Positions 1-8,597 are shown, counted from the first letter of the stretch. The stretch is 64,000 bases of DNA from Gammaproteobacteria bacterium (GCA_028868515.1 JAGWUI010000004.1:1-64000); one strand, 5' to 3'. A program made the numbers and translations. Notes: generated from the letters alone by a model not told the origin.

Positions 1-392
1 TATTTGAAGTACAGAGCCGCGCCACTTTCCAAATAGCTTGGCACACCGCTGGCATTCAATGGCAGTACATCAGATTGACTGCCCATGGCGATGGTCGGAC
101 GTTGATAAGAGCAGTGCAGGGTCAAGTCATAAGTCTTGTTATCCCAGCGAATTTTAGGCTTCGCATGTGAGCCAGAATCCTCTGGATTATCGGATGTTCC
201 CCCTAATACAGCCACCTTCAGTACAGTTTCATTCGTTGTTTGCTGAATGATGTGAGTGGCGATGGATTTAGACCAACTGCATTGGTCCATATGACACCGA
301 CCCAATGAAACCACATTGGGCTTATCGAAAATCTGAAATCGTGAGCTAGTCTGCGATGATATTGCTGGCTTGGCGAATGGTTCTTTTAGCAT
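1..392 (-). CDS. Hypothetical protein, partial (3' part outside the window)
   Basis: An open frame of 130 codons begins at an ATG (MLKEPFAKPAISS) and runs off the left edge without a stop. I do not recognise the family. Visible features are a segment with spaced cysteines (GRCHMDQCSWSKS) and a soluble, mixed composition. The start lies inside the 3' end of the integrase remnant, in another frame, so the first codons may be recruited from it or the true start may be a later ATG (MDQCSWSK). There is no clear ribosome-binding site. The 130-codon length without a stop supports coding, but this could be the tail of a protein truncated during island decay. Confidence 0.45.
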   Translation of the reverse strand, partial: MLKEPFAKPAISSQTSSRFQIFDKPNVVSLGRCHMDQCSWSKSIATHIIQQTTNETVLKVAVLGGTSDNPEDSGSHAKPKIRWDNKTYDLTLHCSYQRPTIAMGSQSDVLPLNASGVPSYLESGAALYFK

Positions 393-621
393 CTTCTCGC
401 TTGGAACATGCCTCTGCTAAAGATATTTCAGGATAAATGCCAAGACTTAAGGTTTTTTGCGTACCCTCAAATCTGTAAGCTATACGCCAATATTTACCCC
501 CATTGGCAAATGCATGAAGTTGCAGTCCTTGACCGTCGCTATATTTATCTGGTGCTTTTTGCTCAGCTGCAAGAGGCTTGATTTTCTTGATCTGGGAATC
601 ATTGAGCATGATGTAATACAC
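346..621 (-). pseudogene. N-terminal remnant of a P4-type tyrosine integrase (DUF4102 arm-binding domain)
   Basis: The 91 codons match the start of P4-family integrases: the residues around LNDSQIKKIKPLAAEQKAPD, then DGQGLQLHAFANGGKYWRIAYRF and the LGIYPEISLAEA stretch form the arm-type DNA-binding DUF4102 domain. Family members are about 400 residues, so the core-binding and catalytic domains (R, H, Y residues) are missing and a TAG ends the frame. It lies on the same strand as, and just beyond the 3' end of, tRNA-Leu, where such integrases normally sit after integration. It cannot recombine as it stands and is best read as a scar of a lost genomic island. Confidence 0.8.
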
Positions 622-729
622 TTACGTAATTTTTGTTGGTATAGATCAAGTTGGTATTTTAAGTACTAGCAGATATACCATCAAATATAGTTGGCTTCAG
701 TAGGTTTGTATAGGGCTTCATCGGACAAC

Positions 730-764
730 AAAAAAGCCCTAAAGCTTATAGCTAAAGGGCTTTC
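730..764 (-). terminator. Intrinsic terminator of the tRNA-Cys/tRNA-Leu transcript
   Basis: On the minus strand AAAGCCCT and AGGGCTTT arms flank a short loop, and the hairpin is followed by a run of T. It lies about 35 bases beyond the 3' end of tRNA-Leu, as expected for the end of a two-tRNA transcript. Confidence 0.8.
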
Positions 765-796
765 AGGATTACATAGGACTTCTTTGGAACTTTAAA

Positions 797-881
797 TGGT
801 GCCCAGAGCGGGACTTGAACCCGCACACCCGAAGGCGAGGGATTTTAAATCCCTTGTGTCTACCGATTTCACCATCTGGGC
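797..881 (-). tRNA. tRNA-Leu (anticodon TAA)
   Basis: The minus strand folds as a class II tRNA: acceptor GCCCAGA/TCTGGGC, a long variable arm, T-arm GGTTCAAGTCC and an encoded CCA end. The anticodon loop is TTTAAAA, giving TAA (reads UUA). It follows tRNA-Cys on the same strand. Its 3' side is occupied by an integrase remnant, so this tRNA probably served as an attachment site. Confidence 0.97.
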
Positions 882-943
882 AGATGGGTTTTTACAGCCA
901 ATTCTTATTAAGAAAACTTAGTTTAATACCAAGATAAGAATGT

Positions 944-1017
944 TGGAGGCTGGAGCCGGAATCGAACCGGCGTCAGCGGATTTGCAATCCGCGGCATAAC
1001 CATTTTGCTATCCAGCC
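944..1017 (-). tRNA. tRNA-Cys (anticodon GCA)
   Basis: The minus strand forms a standard cloverleaf with acceptor GGCTGGA/TCCAGCC, T-arm CCGGTTCGATTCCGG, an encoded CCA end and anticodon loop TTGCAAA (GCA). It is the first gene of a two-tRNA transcript with tRNA-Leu 62 bases downstream. Confidence 0.97.
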
Positions 1018-1027
1018 AAGGAGGCAC

Positions 1028-1055
1028 ATATTAGCAGGTGGTCTCAAAAAAACAA
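1028..1055 (-). promoter_or_regulatory. Sigma70-like promoter for the tRNA-Cys/tRNA-Leu transcript
   Basis: The minus strand reads TTGTTT, 16 bases, TAATAT, and the -10 hexamer ends 11 bases before the tRNA-Cys 5' end, the spacing expected for a short tRNA leader. No other candidate of this quality is nearby. Confidence 0.65.
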
Positions 1056-1169
1056 GCGGTTTACCATTGAAATTGCGCAAAAAAACAACCTTCGCGCGCA
1101 ATTTACATTTTAAGCGATGCTGCATGCGGTATCATACATGCCAAATTTTGATCTTCTTGGAGCATTTTC

Positions 1170-2018
1170 ATGGCAACGTTATTGAATGGTCGCGCCCTTG
1201 CACAACAAATAGAAGCCGATTTACAGGTTCGTGTGGCAGCACTCAAAGAAAAATCAGGTCGGACTCCGATTCTAGCGACGATTTTGGTCGGCGATGATGG
1301 TGCGTCAGCCACTTATGTGCGTATGAAAGGTAATGCGTGCGCTCGTGTTGGTATGGATTCGTTAAAGGTTGAATTGCCACAATCGACCACGACAGAACAA
1401 TTACTTGCTGAAATTGCCAAGCTCAATGCAAATCCAGATGTGCATGGTATTTTGTTGCAGCATCCTGTGCCTGAACAAATCGATGAGCGTGCGTGCTTTG
1501 ATGCGATTGCGTTGGCAAAAGACGTAGACGGTGTGACGTGTTTAGGTTTTGGTCGCATGAGTATGGAAGAGTCCGCATACGGTTCTGCGACGCCACAAGG
1601 CATCATGACTTTGCTGACAGAAAATGGGATTCAGATCGAAGGTAAACATGCAGTTGTGGTGGGTCGTAGTGCGATTCTCGGTAAACCAATGGCGATGATG
1701 CTCTTGGCGGCAAATGCGACTGTGACGATTTGCCATTCTCGTACTAAAAATCTTGCTGAATTGGTGGCGCAAGCTGACATCGTGGTTGGTGCGGTAGGTA
1801 AAGCAGAGCTGATTAAAAAAGATTGGATTAAACAAGGTGCAGTCGTAGTTGATGCCGGTTTCCATCCACGCGAAGGCGGTGGTGTGGGTGATATTGAGTT
1901 GGTTGGGATCGAGCAAATTGCGAGTGCTTACACGCCAGTGCCAGGCGGTGTTGGCCCTATGACGATTACGACGCTGATTCGTCAAACCGTTGAAGCTGCA
2001 GAGAAAGCATTAGGCTAA
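1170..2018 (+). CDS. folD: Bifunctional methylenetetrahydrofolate dehydrogenase/cyclohydrolase FolD
   Basis: FolD interconverts 5,10-methylene-, methenyl- and 10-formyl-tetrahydrofolate in the cytosol, supplying one-carbon units for purines and formyl-Met. The 282-residue length is typical. Residues Tyr49, Lys53 and Cys57 (in [14 protein letters not shown]) form the catalytic signature, the DVDGV segment follows, a Rossmann NADP site lies around [14 protein letters not shown], and the family end motif PGGVGPMT is present. The ATG is preceded by TTGGAG. It reads divergently from the tRNA pair and is followed four bases later by a methyltransferase gene, probably in the same transcript. Confidence 0.97.
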   Translation: MATLLNGRALAQQIEADLQVRVAALKEKSGRTPILATILVGDDGASATYVRMKGNACARVGMDSLKVELPQSTTTEQLLAEIAKLNANPDVHGILLQHPVPEQIDERACFDAIALAKDVDGVTCLGFGRMSMEESAYGSATPQGIMTLLTENGIQIEGKHAVVVGRSAILGKPMAMMLLAANATVTICHSRTKNLAELVAQADIVVGAVGKAELIKKDWIKQGAVVVDAGFHPREGGGVGDIELVGIEQIASAYTPVPGGVGPMTITTLIRQTVEAAEKALG

Positions 2019-2024
2019 AAATTG

Positions 2025-2681
2025 ATGACTGCACCAAAACATTTGCTGGATGCGTTGCACCAAGTTATCCCTGATTCAAAACTGCAACGTCAGACTTTGC
2101 CTGATACGTCGATTGATTTGTGGTTGATTCCACCTGATTTGCCAACAGAAAAGATGGATGATGAAGTCATTCGACGGATTTGGACGGATACGCCATATTG
2201 GATTTTTTGTTGGGCATCAGGATTGTCGATGGCGCAGTGGTTGCTTGCTGAGCCAGAACGGGTGCGGGGCAAAACAGTTTTAGATTTTGGTGCAGGTTCT
2301 GGTGTGGTTGCTATTGCGGCGAAGCTTGCTGGCGCGGCGCGTGTGATTGCTTGCGATATTGATCTTGTATCGCTTGCATCATGTCGCGAGAATGCTGCAT
2401 TGAATGATGTCAGTTTGGAGTATTTAGCTGACCTTTATCAGTTGAATGAGCAGGTTGATGTCTTACTTGCCGCAGATGTGCTGTATGACCAGAGCAATCG
2501 CTTCTTCTTAGATGAGTTTTTGCGATTTGGTCGAGAGGTCTGGGTAGCCGATTCGCGTGTTAAGAATTTTAGTCATCCACAATACGTCAAAGATGGTGAA
2601 CGTAGTGCTTCGACGTGGCCTGATCTCGATGAGGCGCATGAGTTTAGAAATGTGAGTTTTTATCGAACGCTGTCGAGTTAA
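2025..2681 (+). CDS. Class I SAM-dependent methyltransferase, ETFB-lysine methyltransferase-like
   Basis: A 218-residue soluble protein with SAM motif I (VLDFGAGSGVVAIAA), an acidic motif II (ACDIDLVSLASC) and a later AADVLYD segment. This arrangement resembles the METTL20/electron-transfer-flavoprotein-beta lysine methyltransferase group and, more distantly, PrmA. The substrate is inferred only and could be ETF-beta or another protein lysine. A TTG one codon upstream is possible, but ATG at 2025 is preferred. The gene follows folD by six bases, suggesting co-transcription. Confidence 0.75.
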   Translation: MTAPKHLLDALHQVIPDSKLQRQTLPDTSIDLWLIPPDLPTEKMDDEVIRRIWTDTPYWIFCWASGLSMAQWLLAEPERVRGKTVLDFGAGSGVVAIAAKLAGAARVIACDIDLVSLASCRENAALNDVSLEYLADLYQLNEQVDVLLAADVLYDQSNRFFLDEFLRFGREVWVADSRVKNFSHPQYVKDGERSASTWPDLDEAHEFRNVSFYRTLSS

Positions 2682-2709
2682 TGGATTTTATACGGATTGT
2701 GCTGTGTAT

Positions 2710-3621
2710 TTAAGGCGCAGCAAGAATCACAACACTGCTTGGGCAGTTTGATTTTATATATGCTGGACAAGCGTCATATTGTCCTTGGGTGTTATAACAA
2801 GAACGAAGTTCGGTTAAGACTGGATACTCACGTCCTGATTCTGCTGTGCAACGCAACAGAAGGCTTTTTTCTGTGAGTCCAGGATTGAGTTGCTGTAATT
2901 TATTAATAATATAGTTCTTTGTGAGTATGGTGTCGCGTGGCGATGCCAGTTCTGACGGAATCTTTAAGCGCTGTGCATAAGTCGCAATTGTTCTAAAATA
3001 AACAGTTGGTGACATCCCTGTACATGAGCCATTTCGTTGCCAATCTTCATCACGCAATTGTTTGTCAGGCATGACGCGTTCGACGACGCGCTCTTGCAGT
3101 GGCGACAAATTGGTTTGATCGTGACTACAGTTTTCGATCCGTTTTCCGCTAGCGCGTTCTGCTTGTAGACTTGAAATGGTCAGCGTGAAACCATCCTGAC
3201 ATTGACGTAATTTCTGTAATTCAGGGTCTAACGCACATGCTGCTGGAGTCATACGAATGATCAGCGTAAAACTTGAAGGAGGATTCGCGGTTTCATCGGC
3301 TTGAGCAGTCATACAAAATAGACTGGATAGTGCGCTGATCAACGCAGTGACAAGCATTGCGGGCGTTGCAGCCGCCTTCGATATTTTGTTGAAGCCTAAT
3401 TTTGATAGCACAATCTGCTGAAAATGGATGATCTCAGCTGATTTGATCGAAACATGGAAAATAAACCGACTAATTGCGATAGATAGGTGGCTTCGCAAGC
3501 TTTGACGTATCGCATTCCACATTTTAGCTTGCATAGATTGTTGCATATCATTACACCCATCACGCATAGAACGCAGACCTCCGTGTCGCGTTCTCTCCGA
3601 TCTGTTAGCTATTGGTTTCAT
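2710..3621 (-). CDS. RNase T2-family protein with degenerate active site (probable pseudoenzyme)
   Basis: The C-terminal ~200 residues align with RNase I/T2: an early beta strand with Cys (TLIIRMTPAAC), the position of the first active-site block, SPLQERVVERVMPD, the second block, and a later NYIINKLQQLNP and LLLRC. In active enzymes the blocks read HGLWP and HEWxKHGxC; here they read TISSLQ and EDWQRNGSC, so the catalytic histidines and glutamate are absent while fold cysteines remain. A signal-like stretch MLVTALISALSSLFCMTAQA begins about residue 89, so the true start may be near 3357; 3621 is the upstream ATG. Likely periplasmic, not expected to cleave RNA, function unknown. Confidence 0.7.
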   Translation of the reverse strand: MKPIANRSERTRHGGLRSMRDGCNDMQQSMQAKMWNAIRQSLRSHLSIAISRFIFHVSIKSAEIIHFQQIVLSKLGFNKISKAAATPAMLVTALISALSSLFCMTAQADETANPPSSFTLIIRMTPAACALDPELQKLRQCQDGFTLTISSLQAERASGKRIENCSHDQTNLSPLQERVVERVMPDKQLRDEDWQRNGSCTGMSPTVYFRTIATYAQRLKIPSELASPRDTILTKNYIINKLQQLNPGLTEKSLLLRCTAESGREYPVLTELRSCYNTQGQYDACPAYIKSNCPSSVVILAAP

Positions 3622-3661
3622 ACTCGTATTGTAAGGCGTGCAATTGTTAAACGGTAGCAAG

Positions 3662-3731
3662 GGTTTGTAGAAGAACCGTATACACTCTGGGTCAAATTTT
3701 CTGTGGGCGATGACCTAGAGTGTTACAAACC
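3662..3731. repeat. Intergenic inverted repeat between slt and the RNase T2-like gene
   Basis: Arms ACACTCTGGGTCA (3682-3694) and TGACCTAGAGTGT (3711-3723) pair at 12 of 13 positions around a 16-base loop. An outer pair GGTTTGTA (3662-3669) and TACAAACC (3724-3731) extends it, with a 12-base bulge on the left only. There is no T-run, so it is not a classical terminator. It may cap the slt mRNA or be a decayed palindromic repeat. Confidence 0.6.
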
Positions 3732-3742
3732 GACAATAAGTG

Positions 3743-5740
3743 CTAAGGACCGACAATATCTTGATTGTTTGGCGTTGGGATTGTGCCCATTCGCTTCGTA
3801 ATCGACTGTCCACCTTGATTGAAAATCAAACCGTAATGCACGGCATTGGTCATGACTTGTTTTACATAGTTACGAGTTTCTGAAAATGGAATTGTTTCCG
3901 CATATTGGTCTGCGGCTAGTGGGGCATTATCAGGTTGCCAGCGTTTTGCACGCAGAGGTCCTGCATTATATCCTGCGGTTGCAAGAACAGGCTGACTACC
4001 TAATTCACCATAAATATGATTGAGATAGAACGTGCCGTAGCGAATATTGGTTTCCATATCTGACAGTTGGGCGGAGTCGTAGCGTTCTCCCATGCGTTTT
4101 GCGACCCATTGAGCCGTAGAAGGCATCACTTGCATGAGACCACCAGCGCCAACATTTGATCTCGCTTTAATCAGGAAGCGGCTTTCTTGGCGAATGAGAC
4201 CATAGACCCAAGCTGGATCAAGCCCTACTTTAAGGCTGTAGTGTTCCGTCAAGTCACGAAATGGAGTGAGGTAACGTAGATTATCATTACGCAGTTTAGT
4301 GGTACGTTCTGCTGCGTAAACTGCCCGATCAAACCAGCTGATCTGATTTGCTTGGGTTGCGGCTGCAATCAATAAGCCATCATCATGCGTCAGGTAGCCT
4401 TGGCGGACAGCCCAATTCCATTCACGATTGGTAAACTCCGCATCAGCATTAATGCTGTGCAAAGTAAATGCACGCTGAAAATGAATATCATTTTTCAAGC
4501 GTTGATAATCTGCTGCACTTGGTGAATAAGCAGGTGGAAGCTGGTTGAAATTTAAACCGAGCTTGTCACGAGATAAGAGACCGTAATAGTCATCATCGGT
4601 GGCGAGCGCGGTGTAAAATGTTTTAGCGACTTGTTGTGCTTGGGGATCAGGGCGCTGTTCCGTTGCACGAGCAAACCAATAACGCCAAACGCGTTCATTT
4701 TCTTTTGCGATACTCATCCCATCAAGTGCGCGGATCAGACTATTCCAATCACTAAACCGAATGGACACGCGCGCAAAAGCTTCCGCTTCTTCGTCACTAA
4801 AGCCGATGCCGATACTTCGATTAAACCAAGTGATGGCACGTTGATCAAAACCATTTTTATTGGTGTTGGTTGCCACGCTCATCGCGAGAATTCGATAGCC
4901 GTATTGCAATGTTGCATCGGGCAATCGATTTTGATCACGAGTTAACTGACTATTTGCAGCATCAGGATTGTCACTTGCTAAGCGTGCAATCGCGTATAGG
5001 TAATACATCTGGTCTTGCAGTGTTGCGTCGGGGGCATCGACTAAATAAACCGAAGGCGATGCAGCGATGCTTGCGAGTTTGGATGAATCCAATGGAATAT
5101 TGAGTCGACTTGCGACAGGAAGAGCTCGACTGACCTGTCCAGCCCGTAGCAATGTCCGAAGACGTTGGATGCGATCATCATCGGTCATGAGTGGGCTAAT
5201 GAGTAGCTGATCTGCGACTGCGGCACAGAGGTCAGTTATTTTTGACGTGGTCAACCAAACATCCGCGCGCAATGCTGACAACGTCAGAATGTCACCATTT
5301 GCAGCATTGGTCAGTGCTAATGCGCAATTTTCATTGGCATCAGGATTGGTTAGACGACTAGCGAGCTGTTTAGTTGCGGCGAAATCACCAGCACGCGCTT
5401 TTGCTTCGATGTAGTCGCCTAATAGTTTTTCACCGATAGCGGCATTCGGGTAGCGATCAAGGAACGAACTAATCGCACTGGGTGATTGTGTGACGAGGTT
5501 GTTGTTGAGCTGCCAATATTCAGGATAAGGTGCAAGCACACTGTCTTGCATTTGTTGGCGGTACATATCAAGTGCTGTCAAATTACCTGATTTTGCAGCG
5601 CGTTGTGCGGCGAGAAAATCACTATCTGCGGCTTGGGTTTGGCTGGATGCAGAAATTACGCATGCTAATAAAGTGCTTCCTGCACTGATGCGTATTGCCA
5701 ATTCAAGTTTGGATATCCGATCACCTAGATAGTTTGGCAT
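3743..5740 (-). CDS. slt: Soluble lytic murein transglycosylase Slt
   Basis: Slt cleaves the MurNAc-GlcNAc bond of peptidoglycan to leave 1,6-anhydromuramic ends during wall turnover in the periplasm. The 665-residue protein has an N-terminal signal peptide ending near SSQTQAADS, a long alpha-helical superhelix (about residues 35-490) and a C-terminal SLT catalytic domain with GLIRQESRF, whose Glu near residue 519 is the expected acid, followed by GAGGLMQVMPSTA and ATAGYNAGPLRAKRW. Size and order match Slt70. ATG at 5740 is preferred over a GTG two codons earlier. Transcribed alone or with the downstream RNase T2-like gene. Confidence 0.95.
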   Translation of the reverse strand: MPNYLGDRISKLELAIRISAGSTLLACVISASSQTQAADSDFLAAQRAAKSGNLTALDMYRQQMQDSVLAPYPEYWQLNNNLVTQSPSAISSFLDRYPNAAIGEKLLGDYIEAKARAGDFAATKQLASRLTNPDANENCALALTNAANGDILTLSALRADVWLTTSKITDLCAAVADQLLISPLMTDDDRIQRLRTLLRAGQVSRALPVASRLNIPLDSSKLASIAASPSVYLVDAPDATLQDQMYYLYAIARLASDNPDAANSQLTRDQNRLPDATLQYGYRILAMSVATNTNKNGFDQRAITWFNRSIGIGFSDEEAEAFARVSIRFSDWNSLIRALDGMSIAKENERVWRYWFARATEQRPDPQAQQVAKTFYTALATDDDYYGLLSRDKLGLNFNQLPPAYSPSAADYQRLKNDIHFQRAFTLHSINADAEFTNREWNWAVRQGYLTHDDGLLIAAATQANQISWFDRAVYAAERTTKLRNDNLRYLTPFRDLTEHYSLKVGLDPAWVYGLIRQESRFLIKARSNVGAGGLMQVMPSTAQWVAKRMGERYDSAQLSDMETNIRYGTFYLNHIYGELGSQPVLATAGYNAGPLRAKRWQPDNAPLAADQYAETIPFSETRNYVKQVMTNAVHYGLIFNQGGQSITKRMGTIPTPNNQDIVGP

Positions 5741-5988
5741 TCCCACTCAACTTATATGATTAAAATTAAAGAAATAGTTTAAACAATATTGCCTGCTATA
5801 CAAATCCATCTTGAGTGTTTTTGCCTGGCATGAACAGCATAAAACTAAACGTCATAAAACCCAGCATTATAAAATCGTTCAGACTTCTCGTGTAAGAATG
5901 TGTAATTGTAAAAGCTTCTGTCGATGACGATAAAGGTTGCTTATGTAAATTTTTAAGAATTATTTGCATCATCACCCATACTGTCTTT

Positions 5989-6855
5989 TTAAAAATAGCC
6001 ATCTTTCAATGTTCTGGCAGCTTTGGAAAGTGTGCGCTGAGGATGCCAAACCATCCCTAAGGTGCGTTGTAAAATGACGTTGTCAATCTCCAATACATGC
6101 AAATCATCATCGACCAATGTTTTGGGTAAAACCGACCAACCCAATCCGATAGAAACGAGCATGCGAATTGAATCGAGCGGATTGGTACTCATGCTGGTTT
6201 TTAAGCTCAATCCTGCGTGATGAAATGCTGCGAGTGTAATTTGGCTGGTATAGGTGTTTGCTGCGGGCAAAATTGCAGCGTGTTGAGCTAAGTCCGACAA
6301 AGTTAAAGAATCTTTAGATTGCTTGGCTAATGGATGGAAAGGGGCAACAACAAAGACCAAGGGGTCATTCCAAATTTCACGATAAGACAGTCTTGCATCA
6401 AATGCTGGCGGTAAGGTTAAAAAAGCCAACTCCAGTTCGCCCGATAGCACGGCCTGATGTGCTTGTTCTGAATCGACAAAATGCACATCGAGTTCGACGG
6501 CTGGATGAGTTTGTACGAAGTTTTTGAGCGCGACAGGGAGGTGATGCAAACCGATATGATGACTTGTGCCAATGCGTAATAATCCCGCGACTTGATCTTG
6601 TGCGTGACTGAGTGCGTGCTTGATTTCTTCGTAATCGAGTAACCAGCGTCTTGCACGCGGAAGTAGGTCGAGTGCGGCTTGCGTGGGCTGAATACCGCGT
6701 CCGATCGGTGTAAATAAAGCTACACCAAATTCATCTTCTAAAATACGCAACCGTTTACTGACGGCAGGTTGCGTCAGGAAGAGTTTTTCAGCGGCGCGAG
6801 ATACCGAGCCAGTTTGCATGACAGTGACAAATGCTTGGAGTGAGGCTGTGTTCAT
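5989..6855 (-). CDS. LysR-family transcriptional regulator divergent from leuC
   Basis: A 288-residue LysR-type regulator: the N-terminal winged helix-turn-helix (residues 2-60) has SVSRAAEKLFLTQPAVSKRLRILEDEFG, and residues 90-285 form the periplasmic-binding-protein-like effector domain (LLRIGTSHHIGLHHLP, later LGWSVLPKTLV). It starts 312 bases from leuC on the opposite strand, the usual LysR arrangement, so regulation of the leucine genes and of itself is a reasonable inference; the effector is unknown. The stop is close to a short unassigned AT-rich region. Confidence 0.9.
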   Translation of the reverse strand: MNTASLQAFVTVMQTGSVSRAAEKLFLTQPAVSKRLRILEDEFGVALFTPIGRGIQPTQAALDLLPRARRWLLDYEEIKHALSHAQDQVAGLLRIGTSHHIGLHHLPVALKNFVQTHPAVELDVHFVDSEQAHQAVLSGELELAFLTLPPAFDARLSYREIWNDPLVFVVAPFHPLAKQSKDSLTLSDLAQHAAILPAANTYTSQITLAAFHHAGLSLKTSMSTNPLDSIRMLVSIGLGWSVLPKTLVDDDLHVLEIDNVILQRTLGMVWHPQRTLSKAARTLKDGYF

Positions 6856-6903
6856 AAAGGTTTAGCCTGTATCAGTTTTCTAATAAAAATTGACGCTGTA
6901 GAA

Positions 6904-6978
6904 CACTGAGCTTGTCGAAGTGTGGTTGATACGCAGATGCGGTTTGATAGTATTCCGCGCGTTTCGACAGGCTCAACG
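6904..6978. repeat. Dispersed inverted-repeat element, copy A
   Basis: The left arm contains TGAGCTTGTCGAA (from 6907) and the right arm TTCGACAGGCTCA (from 6963); one is the reverse complement of the other apart from one transition. About 45 bases separate them. A second element with the same two arm sequences, in swapped order, is at 21394-21450. Similar TTCGACAAGCTCA motifs occur as intergenic repeats in many proteobacteria from memory. It sits between divergent promoters, which argues against a terminator role. Confidence 0.75.
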
Positions 6979-7126
6979 AGCTATGCTGTTATGTTTCAAA
7001 TATTCCAAAAAGTTTATTTAATTATAAAAATCATAAATTAGTTTTATTAAAAAAACAAAGTTAATATGCACACATCCAGAGCTTCTTGAACCAAAAATTT
7101 AATGAGCAAGGCAATACAAACCCAGA

Positions 7127-7142
7127 TGCTAATGCATTAGCA
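7127..7142. promoter_or_regulatory. Perfect 16-bp palindrome upstream of leuC, possible operator
   Basis: TGCTAATGCATTAGCA is its own reverse complement and ends 25 bases before the leuC ATG, just before the ribosome-binding site. The rest of the 312-base lysR-leuC gap holds repeat copy A and AT-rich DNA. A position inside the likely 5' leader suggests a repressor site or a small RNA structure. This is inference from symmetry and location only. Confidence 0.4.
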
Positions 7143-7167
7143 AAGTGACACAATCAAGGTGAGTAAA

Positions 7168-8586
7168 ATGACCGCAAAGACATTATATGACAAACTTTGG
7201 GATGATCATTTGGTGAAACAGCGCGATGATGGGTCGTGCTTGATTTACATTGATCGCCAATTATTGCATGAAGTAACCAGCCCTCAGGCTTTTGAAGGTT
7301 TACAACTTGCAGATCGCAAACCTTGGCGTTTGGATGCCAATATCGCAACGCCAGACCATAACGTTCCCACCAGTAAAGCGGAGCGTGCGGAAGGGATTGC
7401 TGGGATTCAAGATCAAGTGTCTCGTATCCAAGTCCAAACCTTAGATGACAACTGCAAAACGTTTGATGTGGTGCAATTTGATATCAATGACATCCGTCAA
7501 GGCATTGTGCATGTGGTTGGTCCAGAACAAGGTTTGACTTTGCCGGGCATGACCGTGGTGTGTGGTGATTCGCATACGGCAACGCACGGTGCGTTTGGTT
7601 GTTTGGCGCACGGGATTGGTACATCAGAAGTTGAACACGTTTTGGCAACGCAATGTTTGATCCAAAAGAAATCAAAAAACATGCTTGTTCGTGTTGATGG
7701 TGTACTCGGTGCTGGTGTAACACCCAAAGACGTTGTTCTTGCGATTATTGGCAAGATTGGTACAGCAGGCGGCAATGGTCACGCGATTGAGTTTGGTGGT
7801 CAGGTATTCCGTGATATGTCAATGGAAGGTCGTATGACCGTCTGTAATATGGCGATCGAAGCAGGCGCACGCGTCGGTATGGTTGCTGTAGATGACAAAA
7901 CCATTGCGTATTTCAAAGACAAACCGTTTGCACCAAAAGCTGATCAGTGGGATCAAGCAGTTGCTTACTGGCAAACTTTGCACAGTGACGCTGATGCAGT
8001 GTTTGATACTGTTGTTGAATTAGATGGCAACAGCATTGAGCCACAAGTGTCATGGGGAACTTCACCAGAGATGGTGATTGCTGTGAGCCAAGCCTTGCCA
8101 TTGATTGAATCGACCAATGATCCAGTCAAACAAGAAGGCATGAAACGCGCTTATCAATATATGGATTTGACACCGGGTCAATCGTTGTCAGAAATTCAAT
8201 TGGATCGTGTGTTTATTGGTTCATGTACTAACTCTCGTATCGAAGATTTACGCGCTGCTGCTGCGGTAATTAAAGGTCGTAAAGTAGCAAGTACGATCAA
8301 ACAAGCGATGGTTGTTCCAGGTTCAGGCTTGGTGAAACAACAGGCCGAAGCAGAAGGCTTAAATACGATTTTTACTGATGCAGGTTTTGAATGGCGTGAA
8401 CCGGGTTGCTCGATGTGCTTGGCGATGAACGCTGACAAACTTCAACCGGGCGAACATTGTGCATCGACCAGCAATCGCAACTTTGAAGGTCGTCAAGGCA
8501 ATGGTGGCCGTACGCATTTAGTGAGCCCTGCAATGGCAGCCGCAGCAGCACTTGCTGGGCATTTTGTTGATGTTCGGACATTTTAA
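7168..8586 (+). CDS. leuC: 3-isopropylmalate dehydratase large subunit LeuC
   Basis: LeuC with LeuD isomerises 2-isopropylmalate to 3-isopropylmalate in leucine synthesis. The 472-residue protein has the aconitase-type iron-sulfur ligands Cys353 (FIGSCTNSR), Cys414 and Cys417 (GCSMC), and the substrate-loop segment [12 protein letters not shown]. Start choice: GTG at 7159 overlaps the ribosome-binding site AAGGTGAG, whereas ATG at 7168 is correctly spaced after it and gives the usual [12 protein letters not shown] start. It is followed by leuD after 11 bases. Confidence 0.98.
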   Translation: MTAKTLYDKLWDDHLVKQRDDGSCLIYIDRQLLHEVTSPQAFEGLQLADRKPWRLDANIATPDHNVPTSKAERAEGIAGIQDQVSRIQVQTLDDNCKTFDVVQFDINDIRQGIVHVVGPEQGLTLPGMTVVCGDSHTATHGAFGCLAHGIGTSEVEHVLATQCLIQKKSKNMLVRVDGVLGAGVTPKDVVLAIIGKIGTAGGNGHAIEFGGQVFRDMSMEGRMTVCNMAIEAGARVGMVAVDDKTIAYFKDKPFAPKADQWDQAVAYWQTLHSDADAVFDTVVELDGNSIEPQVSWGTSPEMVIAVSQALPLIESTNDPVKQEGMKRAYQYMDLTPGQSLSEIQLDRVFIGSCTNSRIEDLRAAAAVIKGRKVASTIKQAMVVPGSGLVKQQAEAEGLNTIFTDAGFEWREPGCSMCLAMNADKLQPGEHCASTSNRNFEGRQGNGGRTHLVSPAMAAAAALAGHFVDVRTF

Positions 8587-8597
8587 GGAGAGCCGAG

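Noticed and set aside
457..669. A 70-codon plus-strand frame opposite the integrase remnant
   Set aside because: It is the antisense shadow of the DUF4102 coding region, with unlikely composition and no ribosome-binding site.
5796..6002. A 68-codon frame after the LysR stop with one hydrophobic segment
   Set aside because: It overlaps the LysR gene by 14 bases, has no usable ribosome-binding site at its start and no recognisable family. AT-rich intergenic DNA readily gives such a frame.
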